From: Deinococcus rhizophilus
GTDB lineage: Bacteria > Deinococcota > Deinococci > Deinococcales > Deinococcaceae
Direction of reading: 5' to 3'
Length of the DNA: 19,316 bases
Assembly (NCBI RefSeq): GCF_030271215.1
Contig: NZ_JASNGB010000033.1
Span: forward strand, 1 to 19,316
Below the pieces are notes generated by a model. It was given only the letters and a program-made list of their open reading frames with translations. It had not been told where the DNA came from and ran no database searches. How positions within the stretch are numbered: position 1 is the stretch's first letter; each line of letters starts with the position of its first letter. A program made the position numbers and the translations under genes. Positions 12,098 through 19,029 of this stretch are shown piece after piece.

Positions 12098-13231
12098 TTA
12101 CATCCGGCTGAACTCGGCCGCCTGCACGAGCGCCGCCGCCGCCGCGTCCACCTCGGCCCCGGTGGTGGCCGCGCCGAAGCTGAAGCGCAGCGAGGCGCGG
12201 GCGTCGGCCTCGCTGAGTCCCAGGGCGGTCAGGACGTGGCTGGGCTGCATCGTCCCCGCGCTGCACGCGCTGCCTGCGCTCGCGCACACGCCCAGCAGGT
12301 CGAGGTTCATCAGCAGCGCCTCGCCGTCCGCGCCGGGGAGGGTCAGGGAGACGACCTTGGGACTGGCGTCCGGTGGATGGTTCACTCGCAGGCGGGGGAT
12401 GGCCGAGACGCCCGCCAGAAACCGGTCGCGCATCCGGGCGAGGTGGGCGAACGTCTCCTCCCGCGCCGCCTCCGCGCCTGCCAGGGCCACGCCCGCCGCG
12501 TACACGCCCGCCGTGTTGCCGGTGCCGGGGCGCAGGCCGCCCTCCTGCCCGCCGCCCAGGGTCACCGGGGGCAGCTCGGTCCCGCGCCGCAGGTACAGGA
12601 AGCCCACCCCGCGCGGCCCGCCCCACTTGTGGGCGCTGAAGGTGGCGTAACTGACGCCCCAGCCGGTCAGGTCCAGGGGCAGCACGCCGGGGGCCTGCAC
12701 CGCGTCGGTGTGGTAGGGCACGCCCCGCTCCCCCGCGACCGCCGCCAGCGCCGCCGTGTCCTGCACGGTCCCGGTCTCGTTGTTCGCGTGGTGGATGGAG
12801 ACGAGGGCGGTGTCCTCCCGCAGCACCTCTGCCAGTTCTGCCGGGGCGTAGTGCCCGCCTGCATCCGGCGTCAGGAAGGTGACCGCCCAGCCCTGCGCGG
12901 CCAGGGCGCGGGCCGGGGCCAGCACCGCCGAGTGCTCGGTGGGCGTGGTGACGAGGTGGCCGGGGTGCCCGTGCCGCTGCTGCCACGCCTGGGCCACGCC
13001 CAGCAGCACGTGGTTGTCCCCCTCGGTGCCGCCGCCGTTGGCGATGATGGTGCGGGGGTCCACCCCCAGCGCGGCGGCGACGCGGGCGCGGCCTTCTTCG
13101 AGCCGCTCGCGGGCGGCCTGCCCCGCCGCGTGGACGGAGGACGGATTGCCCGGCAGCGCGGCGGCCTCCAGATAGGCGGCGAGCGCCTCCGGGGTCATGG
13201 GGTGGGTGGCGGCGTGGTCGAGGTAGATCAT
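12098..13231 (-). CDS. Cysteine desulfurase (NifS/IscS family, class V aminotransferase fold)
   Basis: 377 residues, the usual length. It is a PLP enzyme that takes sulfur from cysteine, giving alanine and an enzyme persulfide used for iron-sulfur clusters or thio-modified tRNA. Visible motifs are YLDHAAT (3-9), GNPSSVH (28-34), TEHSAV with H100, HHANNETG (147-154), the PLP lysine K202 in SAHKWGGPRG, RPGTGNT (234-240) and the catalytic loop GSACSAG with C323. All key residues are intact and the loop is of the longer, IscS/NifS type. It starts 21 bp after the PASTA gene, so the two probably share a transcript. The ribosome site is weak (AGGTTCC). Whether it serves clusters or tRNA thiolation cannot be told here. 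Confidence 0.92.
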   Translation of the reverse strand: MIYLDHAATHPMTPEALAAYLEAAALPGNPSSVHAAGQAARERLEEGRARVAAALGVDPRTIIANGGGTEGDNHVLLGVAQAWQQRHGHPGHLVTTPTEHSAVLAPARALAAQGWAVTFLTPDAGGHYAPAELAEVLREDTALVSIHHANNETGTVQDTAALAAVAGERGVPYHTDAVQAPGVLPLDLTGWGVSYATFSAHKWGGPRGVGFLYLRRGTELPPVTLGGGQEGGLRPGTGNTAGVYAAGVALAGAEAAREETFAHLARMRDRFLAGVSAIPRLRVNHPPDASPKVVSLTLPGADGEALLMNLDLLGVCASAGSACSAGTMQPSHVLTALGLSEADARASLRFSFGAATTGAEVDAAAAALVQAAEFSRM

Positions 13232-13252
13232 GGAACCTGTTGGGCGCCCGAC

Positions 13253-14986
13253 TTACGGGGTGATCGTCGCGTATTCCTCGCCGTCGCGCCGGATCACGAT
13301 GACCGCGTCGCCCCGCACGGTGAGCGGATCGGCGGGGTCGCTCTCGGCCACCGCCCCGGCGAGGTCCGCGCCGCTGTAGGGGCCGTCGACCTGCCGCTCG
13401 CCGTCGGCGTCACGGACCGAGATGGTGTAGGTCCCGGCGGGCAGGTCGGCGGAGAACTCGTAGCGGAAGTTGACCGTGCGGGTGGCGTCGGGTACAGGCT
13501 CCGGCTCGGCGGCCTCGGGCTCGGCGGGGGCCGTCTCCTGGGGCACGCTCTCGGGGGGCGTGACCGGGGCAGGCGGCGCGGCGGGGGCCTCGGGGGTGGC
13601 CGGGGCAGGCGCGGGGGCGCTCGGCGGTTGGGCGGGCGCCGTCTCCCCGGCAGGCGGCGGCTGGAGCTGAGGCTGCTGGGGCTCCTCGGGCTCGGGCTCA
13701 GGCTCGGGAATCACCGGGGGCGGCGGCAGGGGCAGGCTGCCCGCAGGCTCGGCGGGGGGACTGTAGCGGGCGGTGGCGACCGTCAGGGTGACCGGGCCGT
13801 TCACCGCCACCCGCACGTAGGGGGCGGGCGTCTGGGCGAGAATGGTGTTCTCGGCGGCGTCGCTGGGCTGCTGAACCACATCGACGACCACCAGCCCGGC
13901 CAGCCGCACATGCTCGCGGGCGTCCTCGTACTCCAGGCCGGTCAGGTTGGGCAGGTAGGTCTCCTTGCCGCGCACTCCGGTGGACACGATCAGCGAGACG
14001 GGCTGCCCGCGCTCGATGGTGGCGCCCGCCTCCGGGATCTGCGCGATCACGCGGCCTTCCTGGGTCTTGGTGAGGGTGCCGTCCGCGCGAATGACCCGGC
14101 CCGGCACCAGCGCCCCGTCACGCAGGGCGGCGCGGGCCTGGGTCAGACTGAGGTCCTCCAGCCGGGGCACCGGCACCGAGGGCGGGTTGTTCACGGTCAG
14201 GGTGACCAGCCGCCCCACCGGAAGGTTGGTTCCGGCTGCCGGGTCCTGCCGGATCACGGCGCCCACGTCCACCCCCGAGGCGTCGCCCAGGGTGTACTCC
14301 ACCCGGAACCCTGCGTCGGTGAGGGTGCGGGCGGCCTGCTGCCCCGGCTGCCCGGTCACGGCGGCGACCTCGCTCACGGGCGGGTTGAGATACACCTGCG
14401 CGGCCTGGGCCCCCAGGTAGACGGCCCCGCCCAGAAACAGCAGTCCCGGCACGAAGGTGAGCCAGGCGCCGGGCTGCCGCTTGCGCTTGATCCGGCCCCC
14501 GCCCAGCGCCGCGAGCGCCGCCGCGTTCAGGCGCTGGACCTCCTCGGGGAGGCGGCCTTCCGGGGCCGGGCGCAGGTAGGCCACCCGCACCTCCCGGCCG
14601 TCCACGAGCACGTCGGCGTCGGGCAGGGCTTGGCCGTGGGCGGCCAGCGCGGCGGCGAGGGCCTGCACGCCCTGCACGACCTCCTCGTCCTTGCGGGGCT
14701 GCGCGGCGACCTCCTCCAGCGGGGTGCCGGAGACGGGCTGCCACACCGCGTAGTAGGCCCCGGGGCGGGCCACCACGTCGGTCAGTCCGGCCGGATTCAC
14801 CGCCCGCAGCGCGGCGCGGTAGGCGTGAAAGCCCTGCCGGGCGGCGGGCGAGGTCACGTCGAACCACGCGAGGCGCCGGGTGACGCCCTCGCCCGCGCGA
14901 ACCTCGCTGAGGGTGACGTGCCCCTCGCGCGAGAGTTCCCGCACGACCTCGTATTTGCCGTCGATAGCCCCGCCCTGAACCGTCAT
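13253..14986 (-). CDS. PASTA-domain membrane protein with degenerate kinase lobe
   Basis: 577 residues. Residues 1-140 align by eye with a serine/threonine kinase, but the catalytic parts are gone. The invariant VAIK lysine region reads RRLAWFDV, the HRDxxxxN segment reads GQALPDADVLV, and the DFG position reads AYL. A basic stop-transfer cluster RIKRKR (165-170) precedes one membrane helix (173-200), so the N-terminus is cytoplasmic. Three PASTA domains follow outside (about 203-267, 271-337, 342-404). Next is a Pro/Glu/Ala-rich linker (409-500) and a C-terminal beta-rich domain (501-577) with RTVNFRYEFSADLPAGTYTISV. PASTA domains in true kinases bind peptidoglycan or muropeptides. This one may sense the envelope without phosphorylating. 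A TATGCT box lies 8 nt before the ATG. Confidence 0.88.
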   Translation of the reverse strand: MTVQGGAIDGKYEVVRELSREGHVTLSEVRAGEGVTRRLAWFDVTSPAARQGFHAYRAALRAVNPAGLTDVVARPGAYYAVWQPVSGTPLEEVAAQPRKDEEVVQGVQALAAALAAHGQALPDADVLVDGREVRVAYLRPAPEGRLPEEVQRLNAAALAALGGGRIKRKRQPGAWLTFVPGLLFLGGAVYLGAQAAQVYLNPPVSEVAAVTGQPGQQAARTLTDAGFRVEYTLGDASGVDVGAVIRQDPAAGTNLPVGRLVTLTVNNPPSVPVPRLEDLSLTQARAALRDGALVPGRVIRADGTLTKTQEGRVIAQIPEAGATIERGQPVSLIVSTGVRGKETYLPNLTGLEYEDAREHVRLAGLVVVDVVQQPSDAAENTILAQTPAPYVRVAVNGPVTLTVATARYSPPAEPAGSLPLPPPPVIPEPEPEPEEPQQPQLQPPPAGETAPAQPPSAPAPAPATPEAPAAPPAPVTPPESVPQETAPAEPEAAEPEPVPDATRTVNFRYEFSADLPAGTYTISVRDADGERQVDGPYSGADLAGAVAESDPADPLTVRGDAVIVIRRDGEEYATITP

Positions 14987-14994
14987 GCGCCGCC

Positions 14995-15000
14995 AGCATA
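14995..15000 (-). promoter_or_regulatory. -10 hexamer of leaderless PASTA gene
   Basis: TATGCT on the minus strand, 8 nt before the ATG at 14986. It is the same hexamer as at moeA. Confidence 0.5.
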
Positions 15001-15073
15001 GCGCGTCGGGGCGCGGGGCTCGTGACAGGGGGCCCGGGCCGCCAGCACCTCTCTATCCGCCCGTCCCGCCCGT

Positions 15074-15370
15074 CTACCCGCCCGCTCCCCGCACCAGCCA
15101 GTACGCTGCGAAGCCCCCCAGGATGCCCGCCGCGAGGCTGCGCGTGCGCCACAGCAGCAGCGCCCCCACCAGCGCGGCGGGCAGGCGCCAGGGCCATTCC
15201 GGGCTGCCCAGCACGTCAGGCACGATCAGCGCGGCGAACACGCTGACAGGCACGAAGCGCAGGAAGGCCAACCAGAAGGGCGGCAACCGCAGGCCCCCCA
15301 GCGACAGGCCCAGCAGCCGCGCCGGGTAGGTGACCAGCCACATCAGCAAGGTGACGAGGAGGGGACTCAC
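15074..15370 (-). CDS. azlD: AzlD-family branched-chain amino acid export subunit
   Basis: 98 residues, nearly all hydrophobic, with about three or four membrane helices. The pattern MSPLLVTLLMWLVTYPARLLGLSL...LPPFWLAFLRFVPVSVFAALIVPDVL is that of AzlD (the family's T...R..P......lp......l.yvp.avl.al..p..l). AzlD is the small partner of AzlC, and together they export branched-chain amino acids or analogues. It begins with GTG, which overlaps the azlC stop as GTGA (15367-15370), so it is translationally coupled to azlC. The gene ends at TAG just before the spacer to the PASTA promoter. Confidence 0.85.
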   Translation of the reverse strand: MSPLLVTLLMWLVTYPARLLGLSLGGLRLPPFWLAFLRFVPVSVFAALIVPDVLGSPEWPWRLPAALVGALLLWRTRSLAAGILGGFAAYWLVRGAGG

Positions 15371-16161
15371 GGCGGCCCCCGGCGGGTGCTCCCGGACGCA
15401 TCCGGTTCCCGGTCGTGGTCGCTGCCCACTCCGTCCGGTCTCGTCTCCAGCTCAGCGCGATGTCGTGTCACCAGCCACGCCCCCAGCAGCGCCCCGCCCA
15501 CCCCCGAGGCGAGCACCACCAGCCCGCCCGGCAGCACCCGCGCCAGCCCCCAGGCCCCCAGCCCCGAGGCCAGGGCGACGAGGACGGCCCGGCGGTCCCC
15601 CAGCAGCGGCACCAGCAATCCCAGAAAGGCCAGCGGGAAGACCACGCCCACCCCCAGCGCCTGCGGGCCAGGCAGCACCTCGCCCGCGAGCGCCCCGGCC
15701 AGCGTGGCGAGGTTCCACACCAGATACAGGCTGAGTTCGGCGCCCAGCAGGAAGGCGAAGCTCAGGCCGCCGGGCTCGCGCGGGCCGTGCACGACCGCCA
15801 CCCCGTACGCCTCGTCGGTGAGAAACTGCGCGGCCAGGAGGCGCTGCCCTCCCGTCAGCGGCACCTGCCGGGCGAGGCTCAGGCCGTACAGGACGTGCCG
15901 GGCATTGAGCAGGAAGGTCGTCGCCACGATCCCCAGCGCCGGGGCCCCGCCCGCGAACAGCCCCGCCGCCGCGAACTGCGAGGCCCCGGCAAAGACGGTC
16001 AGGCTCATGAACTGGGTCTCGAGCACGCTCAGCCCCGCCGCCCGCGCCGTGACCGCGTAGGCCACCGCGAAGGGAATCAGGCCCAGCCACAGCGGCGTCA
16101 GGGCACGGAACCCGCGCCAGAAGGGGGGCCAGAAGGCGGAGGGGATGGGGGCGGTCACCAT
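15367..16161 (-). CDS. azlC: AzlC-family branched-chain amino acid export subunit
   Basis: 264 residues with about seven membrane helices. Family marks include FWRGFRALTPLWLGLIPFAVAYAV, the segment LETQFMSLTVFAGASQFAAAGL (the family's s..vfaGasQfaa), LLNARHVLYGLSLA (the family's lvNlRh.lygasl) and AAQFLTDEAYGVAV. With AzlD it should form an inner-membrane exporter for branched-chain amino acids. The C-terminus is a charged tail (about 238-264) of lower conservation. The start at 16161 is preferred over an extension to 16338, which would overlap the divergent gene and both promoters. A TAGCCT box lies 7 nt upstream, so the mRNA is probably leaderless. Confidence 0.88.
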   Translation of the reverse strand: MVTAPIPSAFWPPFWRGFRALTPLWLGLIPFAVAYAVTARAAGLSVLETQFMSLTVFAGASQFAAAGLFAGGAPALGIVATTFLLNARHVLYGLSLARQVPLTGGQRLLAAQFLTDEAYGVAVVHGPREPGGLSFAFLLGAELSLYLVWNLATLAGALAGEVLPGPQALGVGVVFPLAFLGLLVPLLGDRRAVLVALASGLGAWGLARVLPGGLVVLASGVGGALLGAWLVTRHRAELETRPDGVGSDHDREPDASGSTRRGPP

Positions 16162-16168
16162 GTCCCCG

Positions 16169-16174
16169 AGGCTA
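16169..16174 (-). promoter_or_regulatory. -10 hexamer of leaderless azlCD promoter
   Basis: TAGCCT on the minus strand, 7 nt before the azlC ATG. It faces away from the TACGCT box of the divergent gene about 45 bp away. Confidence 0.5.
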
Positions 16175-16219
16175 GCGGGCCGGGCCCTCCGCCGGGCGGG
16201 GCCTGTCTGCCGGGGGCGG

Positions 16220-16225
16220 TACGCT
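16220..16225 (+). promoter_or_regulatory. -10 hexamer of leaderless thioredoxin-like gene
   Basis: TACGCT, 6 nt before the ATG at 16232. No ribosome site intervenes. Confidence 0.55.
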
Positions 16226-16231
16226 GGCCCC

Positions 16232-16714
16232 ATGCTCTCACCTCCCCTGCCCTGGCCCGCGCCCGAGGACTTCGTGCACGGCGAGCCGCTGCCCCCGCCG
16301 GACGCCTGGGAGCGCCCCGGACTGGTGATGGTCTTCAACCTGGAGTGCGCCGGGTGCGTGTCGCGCGGGATTCCCTTCCTGAAGCGGCTGCACGCGGCCT
16401 ACGCGGGGCGGGTCCACCTGATGGCCCTGCACACCAGCCGGGGCCACCGCCTGCTGCCCCGGGAGGACGTGGAGCCCACGCTGGTGAAATTCGCCCGCGA
16501 CTTCGCCCGCCTCCCCTTCCCCGTCGCGCTCGACGTGTCTGGCGACCTCGCCCGCGCCTGGGAGACCGAGGGCACCCCGCACTGGCTGGCCTTCGCGCCC
16601 GGCGGTGAGCTGCTGCGGAGCGTGTACGGCAGTCAGGAGAACGCGCGGACCCGCCTCGCGTACCTGCTGGAGGAGCAGGCGGGAGGCGGGCCGGGCGAGG
16701 GAAGCGGGAGTTAG
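16232..16714 (+). CDS. Thioredoxin-like protein with CxxC
   Basis: 160 residues with a thioredoxin-like layout. A strand (PGLVMVFNLE) runs into the redox motif C39-A-G-C42 and the helix VSRGIPFLKRLHAAY. A second strand VHLMALHTS follows, then the FPVALDVSGDLARAW segment seen in TlpA/redoxin proteins, the cis-proline region GTPHWLAF (P116) and a closing strand with GELLRSVYG. There is no signal peptide, so a cytoplasmic thiol-disulfide role is likely. CAGC is unusual next to the WCGPC of standard thioredoxins. The start at 16232 is set by the TACGCT box 6 nt upstream; the longer frame to 16145 would run into azlC. The last residues (GGGPGEGSGS) are a flexible tail. Its TAG overlaps the stop of the convergent gene. 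Confidence 0.8.
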   Translation: MLSPPLPWPAPEDFVHGEPLPPPDAWERPGLVMVFNLECAGCVSRGIPFLKRLHAAYAGRVHLMALHTSRGHRLLPREDVEPTLVKFARDFARLPFPVALDVSGDLARAWETEGTPHWLAFAPGGELLRSVYGSQENARTRLAYLLEEQAGGGPGEGSGS

Positions 16715-17850
16715 CGGCCCTCGGACGTGCGCGGGGTGGGCAGGGTGACGACGGTCGGCAGGTTCTGGAGGGGAACCCCGGTGACCCGCACGAGCAGCGC
16801 GGACGCCGAGCCGTCCGGGGACGGGGCCGAGAGCTGCCCGGAACTGAAGACGAACCGCAGCCGCTGCTGGGAACTGCGCAGGGTCGCGGTGCCGTCCGCG
16901 CCGACCTCGGCGGCGGAGGTGACGAAATCGTTGCCGAACGTGCGGCGGGTCACCAGCAGCACGACCTCGCCGGGCGGCAGGCCCGTCCCGACGCGGTGCG
17001 TGAAGCCCCCCTCCGCCAGCGTGGTCACGCTGAGGCTGGCCGGGTCGTCCCAGAGGGGCACCACCCGCTCCACCAGGGCCTGCGACAGCTCGCCGTAGAA
17101 GTCCTCGCCCACCGACGCGGTCTGGCCGTCCCCGAAGCGCAGGGGCACGCCTGCCAGGGTCACGACCGGCGCGGCGAACCCACTCAGGGTCAGGGGCGCC
17201 CCGCTTGCCGCCGCGACCAGCCCCGCCGCCGACACGTAGCCCTGGCCGTCCGAGCCCGTGAAGCCGCTCACCACGACCCGGCCCGCCTCCGGCAACCGGA
17301 AGACGAGGTTGGCCCCCGGCTGCACCGCTGCCTCGATACCGTGGGTCCGCAGGGCGTCGCGCAGGGTGCTCAGGCGCAGGTACACGCCCCGGTACACGCG
17401 CGGGTCGTTGTAGGTAAAGCAGGTCACCCCTCCCTGCTGGCTCACGACGGTCACGTTCTGGGGAACGGTCCCGCGCACGCAGGTGGGCTTGGCAGGCCGC
17501 TGCGTCAGCACGGGCAGGGTGGTGACGCCGCCCTCCGCGCCTCCCGCCAGCGCGTACAGCGCGGCGCTGAGGGCAAGGGCGGCGGCGGAAGCGGTCAGGA
17601 TCAGTTTGGGCATCAGGTACACCTGGGTCATTCCGGCGCTCACGCGGGTCGGCGGACCAAGTTCGCGCAGCGCCTGAGAGAGGGCCGCTTCGGGGGACAG
17701 ACCGCTCAGGCAAAGTCCGTCCGCCCGCGTCAGCACGTGGTCTTCGAGTTCGTCCCACAGCTCCTGCTGCCGCTCCGGGGGCAGGCCCCAGGTCGCGCGG
17801 CGCAGGTAGGCGGCGAGGGGCGCGGGCGTCGCGGGAACCGCGCGGGTCAC
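16711..17850 (-). CDS. HAAS-like single-pass membrane protein, partner of PadR
   Basis: 379 residues. The N-terminal segment (about 10-72) resembles the HAAS/permease-prefix helical domain: LAAYLRRATWGLPPERQQELWDELEDHVLTRAD, then SPEAALSQALRELGPPTRV. One membrane helix follows (about 81-103, LILTASAAALALSAALYALAGG). The rest, about 275 residues, should lie outside the membrane and is not recognised; it is beta-rich, with segments such as VYLRLSTLRDALRTHGI and VTLAGVPLRFGD. HAAS domains in other bacteria are encoded next to PadR regulators and are thought to act with them. That holds here: the GTG start overlaps the PadR stop by 4 bp (GTGA, 17847-17850). Its TAA overlaps the TAG of the convergent thioredoxin-like gene. 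Confidence 0.7.
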   Translation of the reverse strand: MTRAVPATPAPLAAYLRRATWGLPPERQQELWDELEDHVLTRADGLCLSGLSPEAALSQALRELGPPTRVSAGMTQVYLMPKLILTASAAALALSAALYALAGGAEGGVTTLPVLTQRPAKPTCVRGTVPQNVTVVSQQGGVTCFTYNDPRVYRGVYLRLSTLRDALRTHGIEAAVQPGANLVFRLPEAGRVVVSGFTGSDGQGYVSAAGLVAAASGAPLTLSGFAAPVVTLAGVPLRFGDGQTASVGEDFYGELSQALVERVVPLWDDPASLSVTTLAEGGFTHRVGTGLPPGEVVLLVTRRTFGNDFVTSAAEVGADGTATLRSSQQRLRFVFSSGQLSAPSPDGSASALLVRVTGVPLQNLPTVVTLPTPRTSEGR

Positions 17851-18176
17851 GTCCCGCCCCCGGCCAGCCGGGTCACGGCCCCGGTGAAGGTGCGGAATTC
17901 CTCGCGCTTTTCGCGCAGCGCCGCGCGGCCCTGGTCGGTCAGGGCGTAGTACTTGCGCGGCTTGCCGTTGCGCCCGAGTTCCCCGAGTTGCGCGGCGAGC
18001 AGACCGTCCGCCTCCAGCCGGTGCAGCGCCGGGTAAAGGCTGCCTTCCTTGAAGTCGAAGTAGCCGCCCGTGCGCTCCCGCGCTTCCTGAATGATGGCGA
18101 AGCCGTAGAGGGGCCGCGCCTCCAGAATCGAGAGCAGGATCAGGTCGAGGTTGCCGCGCAGCAGGTCAGGATTCAT
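17847..18176 (-). CDS. PadR-family transcriptional regulator
   Basis: 109 residues, the size of the short PadR class (winged helix plus a C-terminal dimer helix). The signature is clear: LRGNLDLILLSILEARPLYGFAIIQEARERTGG, then FKEGSLYPALHRLEADGLLAA, and GKPRKYYALTDQGRAALREKREEF. PadR proteins are usually repressors of their own and neighbouring genes. The start at 18176 is fixed by GGAGG 5 nt upstream; a much longer frame on this strand would cross the promoter. The overlap with the HAAS-like gene makes a two-gene operon. The promoter TTGACA-N17-AACTAT and a palindrome just after it lie upstream. The ligand or signal is unknown. Confidence 0.92.
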   Translation of the reverse strand: MNPDLLRGNLDLILLSILEARPLYGFAIIQEARERTGGYFDFKEGSLYPALHRLEADGLLAAQLGELGRNGKPRKYYALTDQGRAALREKREEFRTFTGAVTRLAGGGT

Positions 18177-18231
18177 AGGACCTCCGGGATGGACCGTCGG
18201 CCACGCGGCGTCCCACGCGGTTGCTGGCCCC

Positions 18232-18243
18232 ACAAAGCTTTGT
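18232..18243. promoter_or_regulatory. 12-bp palindrome, candidate PadR operator
   Basis: ACAAAGCTTTGT is a perfect inverted repeat. It lies 8 nt after the -10 of the PadR promoter, over the expected transcript start, where a bound repressor would block transcription. The AT-rich core stands out in this GC-rich sequence. Confidence 0.5.
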
Positions 18244-18251
18244 CTGTCTAC

Positions 18252-18280
18252 ATAGTTCGCCTGGGTAACTGGATTGTCAA
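18252..18280 (-). promoter_or_regulatory. Promoter of the PadR/HAAS operon
   Basis: TTGACA (18275-18280) and AACTAT (18252-18257) on the minus strand, spaced 17 nt. The -35 is a perfect sigma-70 match. This is the strongest canonical promoter in the window. Confidence 0.65.
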
Positions 18281-18342
18281 GCCTAGCCTGCCTGGGGAGG
18301 TGGGTGGGCCATTCAGGGGAGGCGGGACTTTCCCAGGTGCGC

Positions 18343-18348
18343 GACACT
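18343..18348 (+). promoter_or_regulatory. Possible -10 hexamer of leaderless 220-aa gene
   Basis: GACACT, 6 nt before the ATG at 18355. The first base departs from TANNCT, but the spacing is the same as at other leaderless genes here. Confidence 0.35.
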
Positions 18349-18354
18349 TGCCCC

Positions 18355-19017
18355 ATGCGACCCTGGATGCTGGAGGCCCCTCGGGTGGCCCTCTCCCACG
18401 CCGACCTCGCCGCGTTCGGGCGGGCGCTGGAAGCCCGCGACCCCGGCCTCCTGCCGCCGGGCGTGCCGCGCTGGTGCTTTCTGGACTGGCTGACCACGCA
18501 GGGCCTGCTCCTACACGGCTCGCCCCTGGCCGATATCCCCGAGTTCGAGGTCCGGCAGGCGGTGGACCTCAGCCCGGACGACTTCAGCAACCGGGCGGGC
18601 GTGTACGCGACCTCGGACGGCCTGTGGGCGCTGATGTACGCCCTGCGGGACCGCTCGCGGGCAGCGCGGATGGTGAACACGGCGCTGCAACTCCGGGAGG
18701 GCGGCCGCTGGTCTCCCATGCGTTATTACCTGTCGCTCGCCCCGCGTGGTCCTGCCGTGACGGACGGGCGCTCGCTCCTCTCGCCCGGTGTCGTGTATGT
18801 CCTGCCCCGGGACCGCTTCGGGGCCATGCCGCCCTACGACTGGCCGGGCCTGGGAACCGTGCGCGAGCCGCAGTGGGTGAGCCCCGTTCCCGTGCGGCCC
18901 CTGTTCCGGGTGCCCGTCACCCCGGACGACTTCCCGCTGCCGGTCCGCACGCACGACGCGGCGCGGGTGGACGCCCTCTGCGCGGCCGACCCCTGGGGCT
19001 TTCCGTGGCTGGAATGA
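18355..19017 (+). CDS. Uncharacterised protein with ADP-ribosyltransferase-like motif pattern
   Basis: 220 residues, soluble, with no signal peptide or membrane helix. I do not recognise a named family, but the order of motifs recalls the ADP-ribosyltransferase fold. A strand ends in LLLHGSPLADIPEF (H54), then comes NRAGVYATSDGLWALMYALRDR (Y84, with the helix after it), YYLSL, a strand GVVYVLPRDRFG, and EPQWVSPVPVRPLFRVPVTPDDFP (E171). H-Y-E is the triad used by PARP-like enzymes to bind NAD and transfer ADP-ribose. This is a pattern reading only; the protein may instead be a non-enzymatic relative. The start at 18355 is chosen from the GACACT box 6 nt upstream and the loss of a sensible protein further upstream. 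It is divergent from PadR. Confidence 0.6.
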   Translation: MRPWMLEAPRVALSHADLAAFGRALEARDPGLLPPGVPRWCFLDWLTTQGLLLHGSPLADIPEFEVRQAVDLSPDDFSNRAGVYATSDGLWALMYALRDRSRAARMVNTALQLREGGRWSPMRYYLSLAPRGPAVTDGRSLLSPGVVYVLPRDRFGAMPPYDWPGLGTVREPQWVSPVPVRPLFRVPVTPDDFPLPVRTHDAARVDALCAADPWGFPWLE

Positions 19018-19029
19018 GGGGAGCAGCGC

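Noticed and set aside
12236..15001. A rightward open frame of about 921 codons opposite the cysteine desulfurase and PASTA genes
   Set aside because: It spans two real genes on the other strand and has low-complexity Gly/Arg/His content, a shadow of their third-position GC bias.
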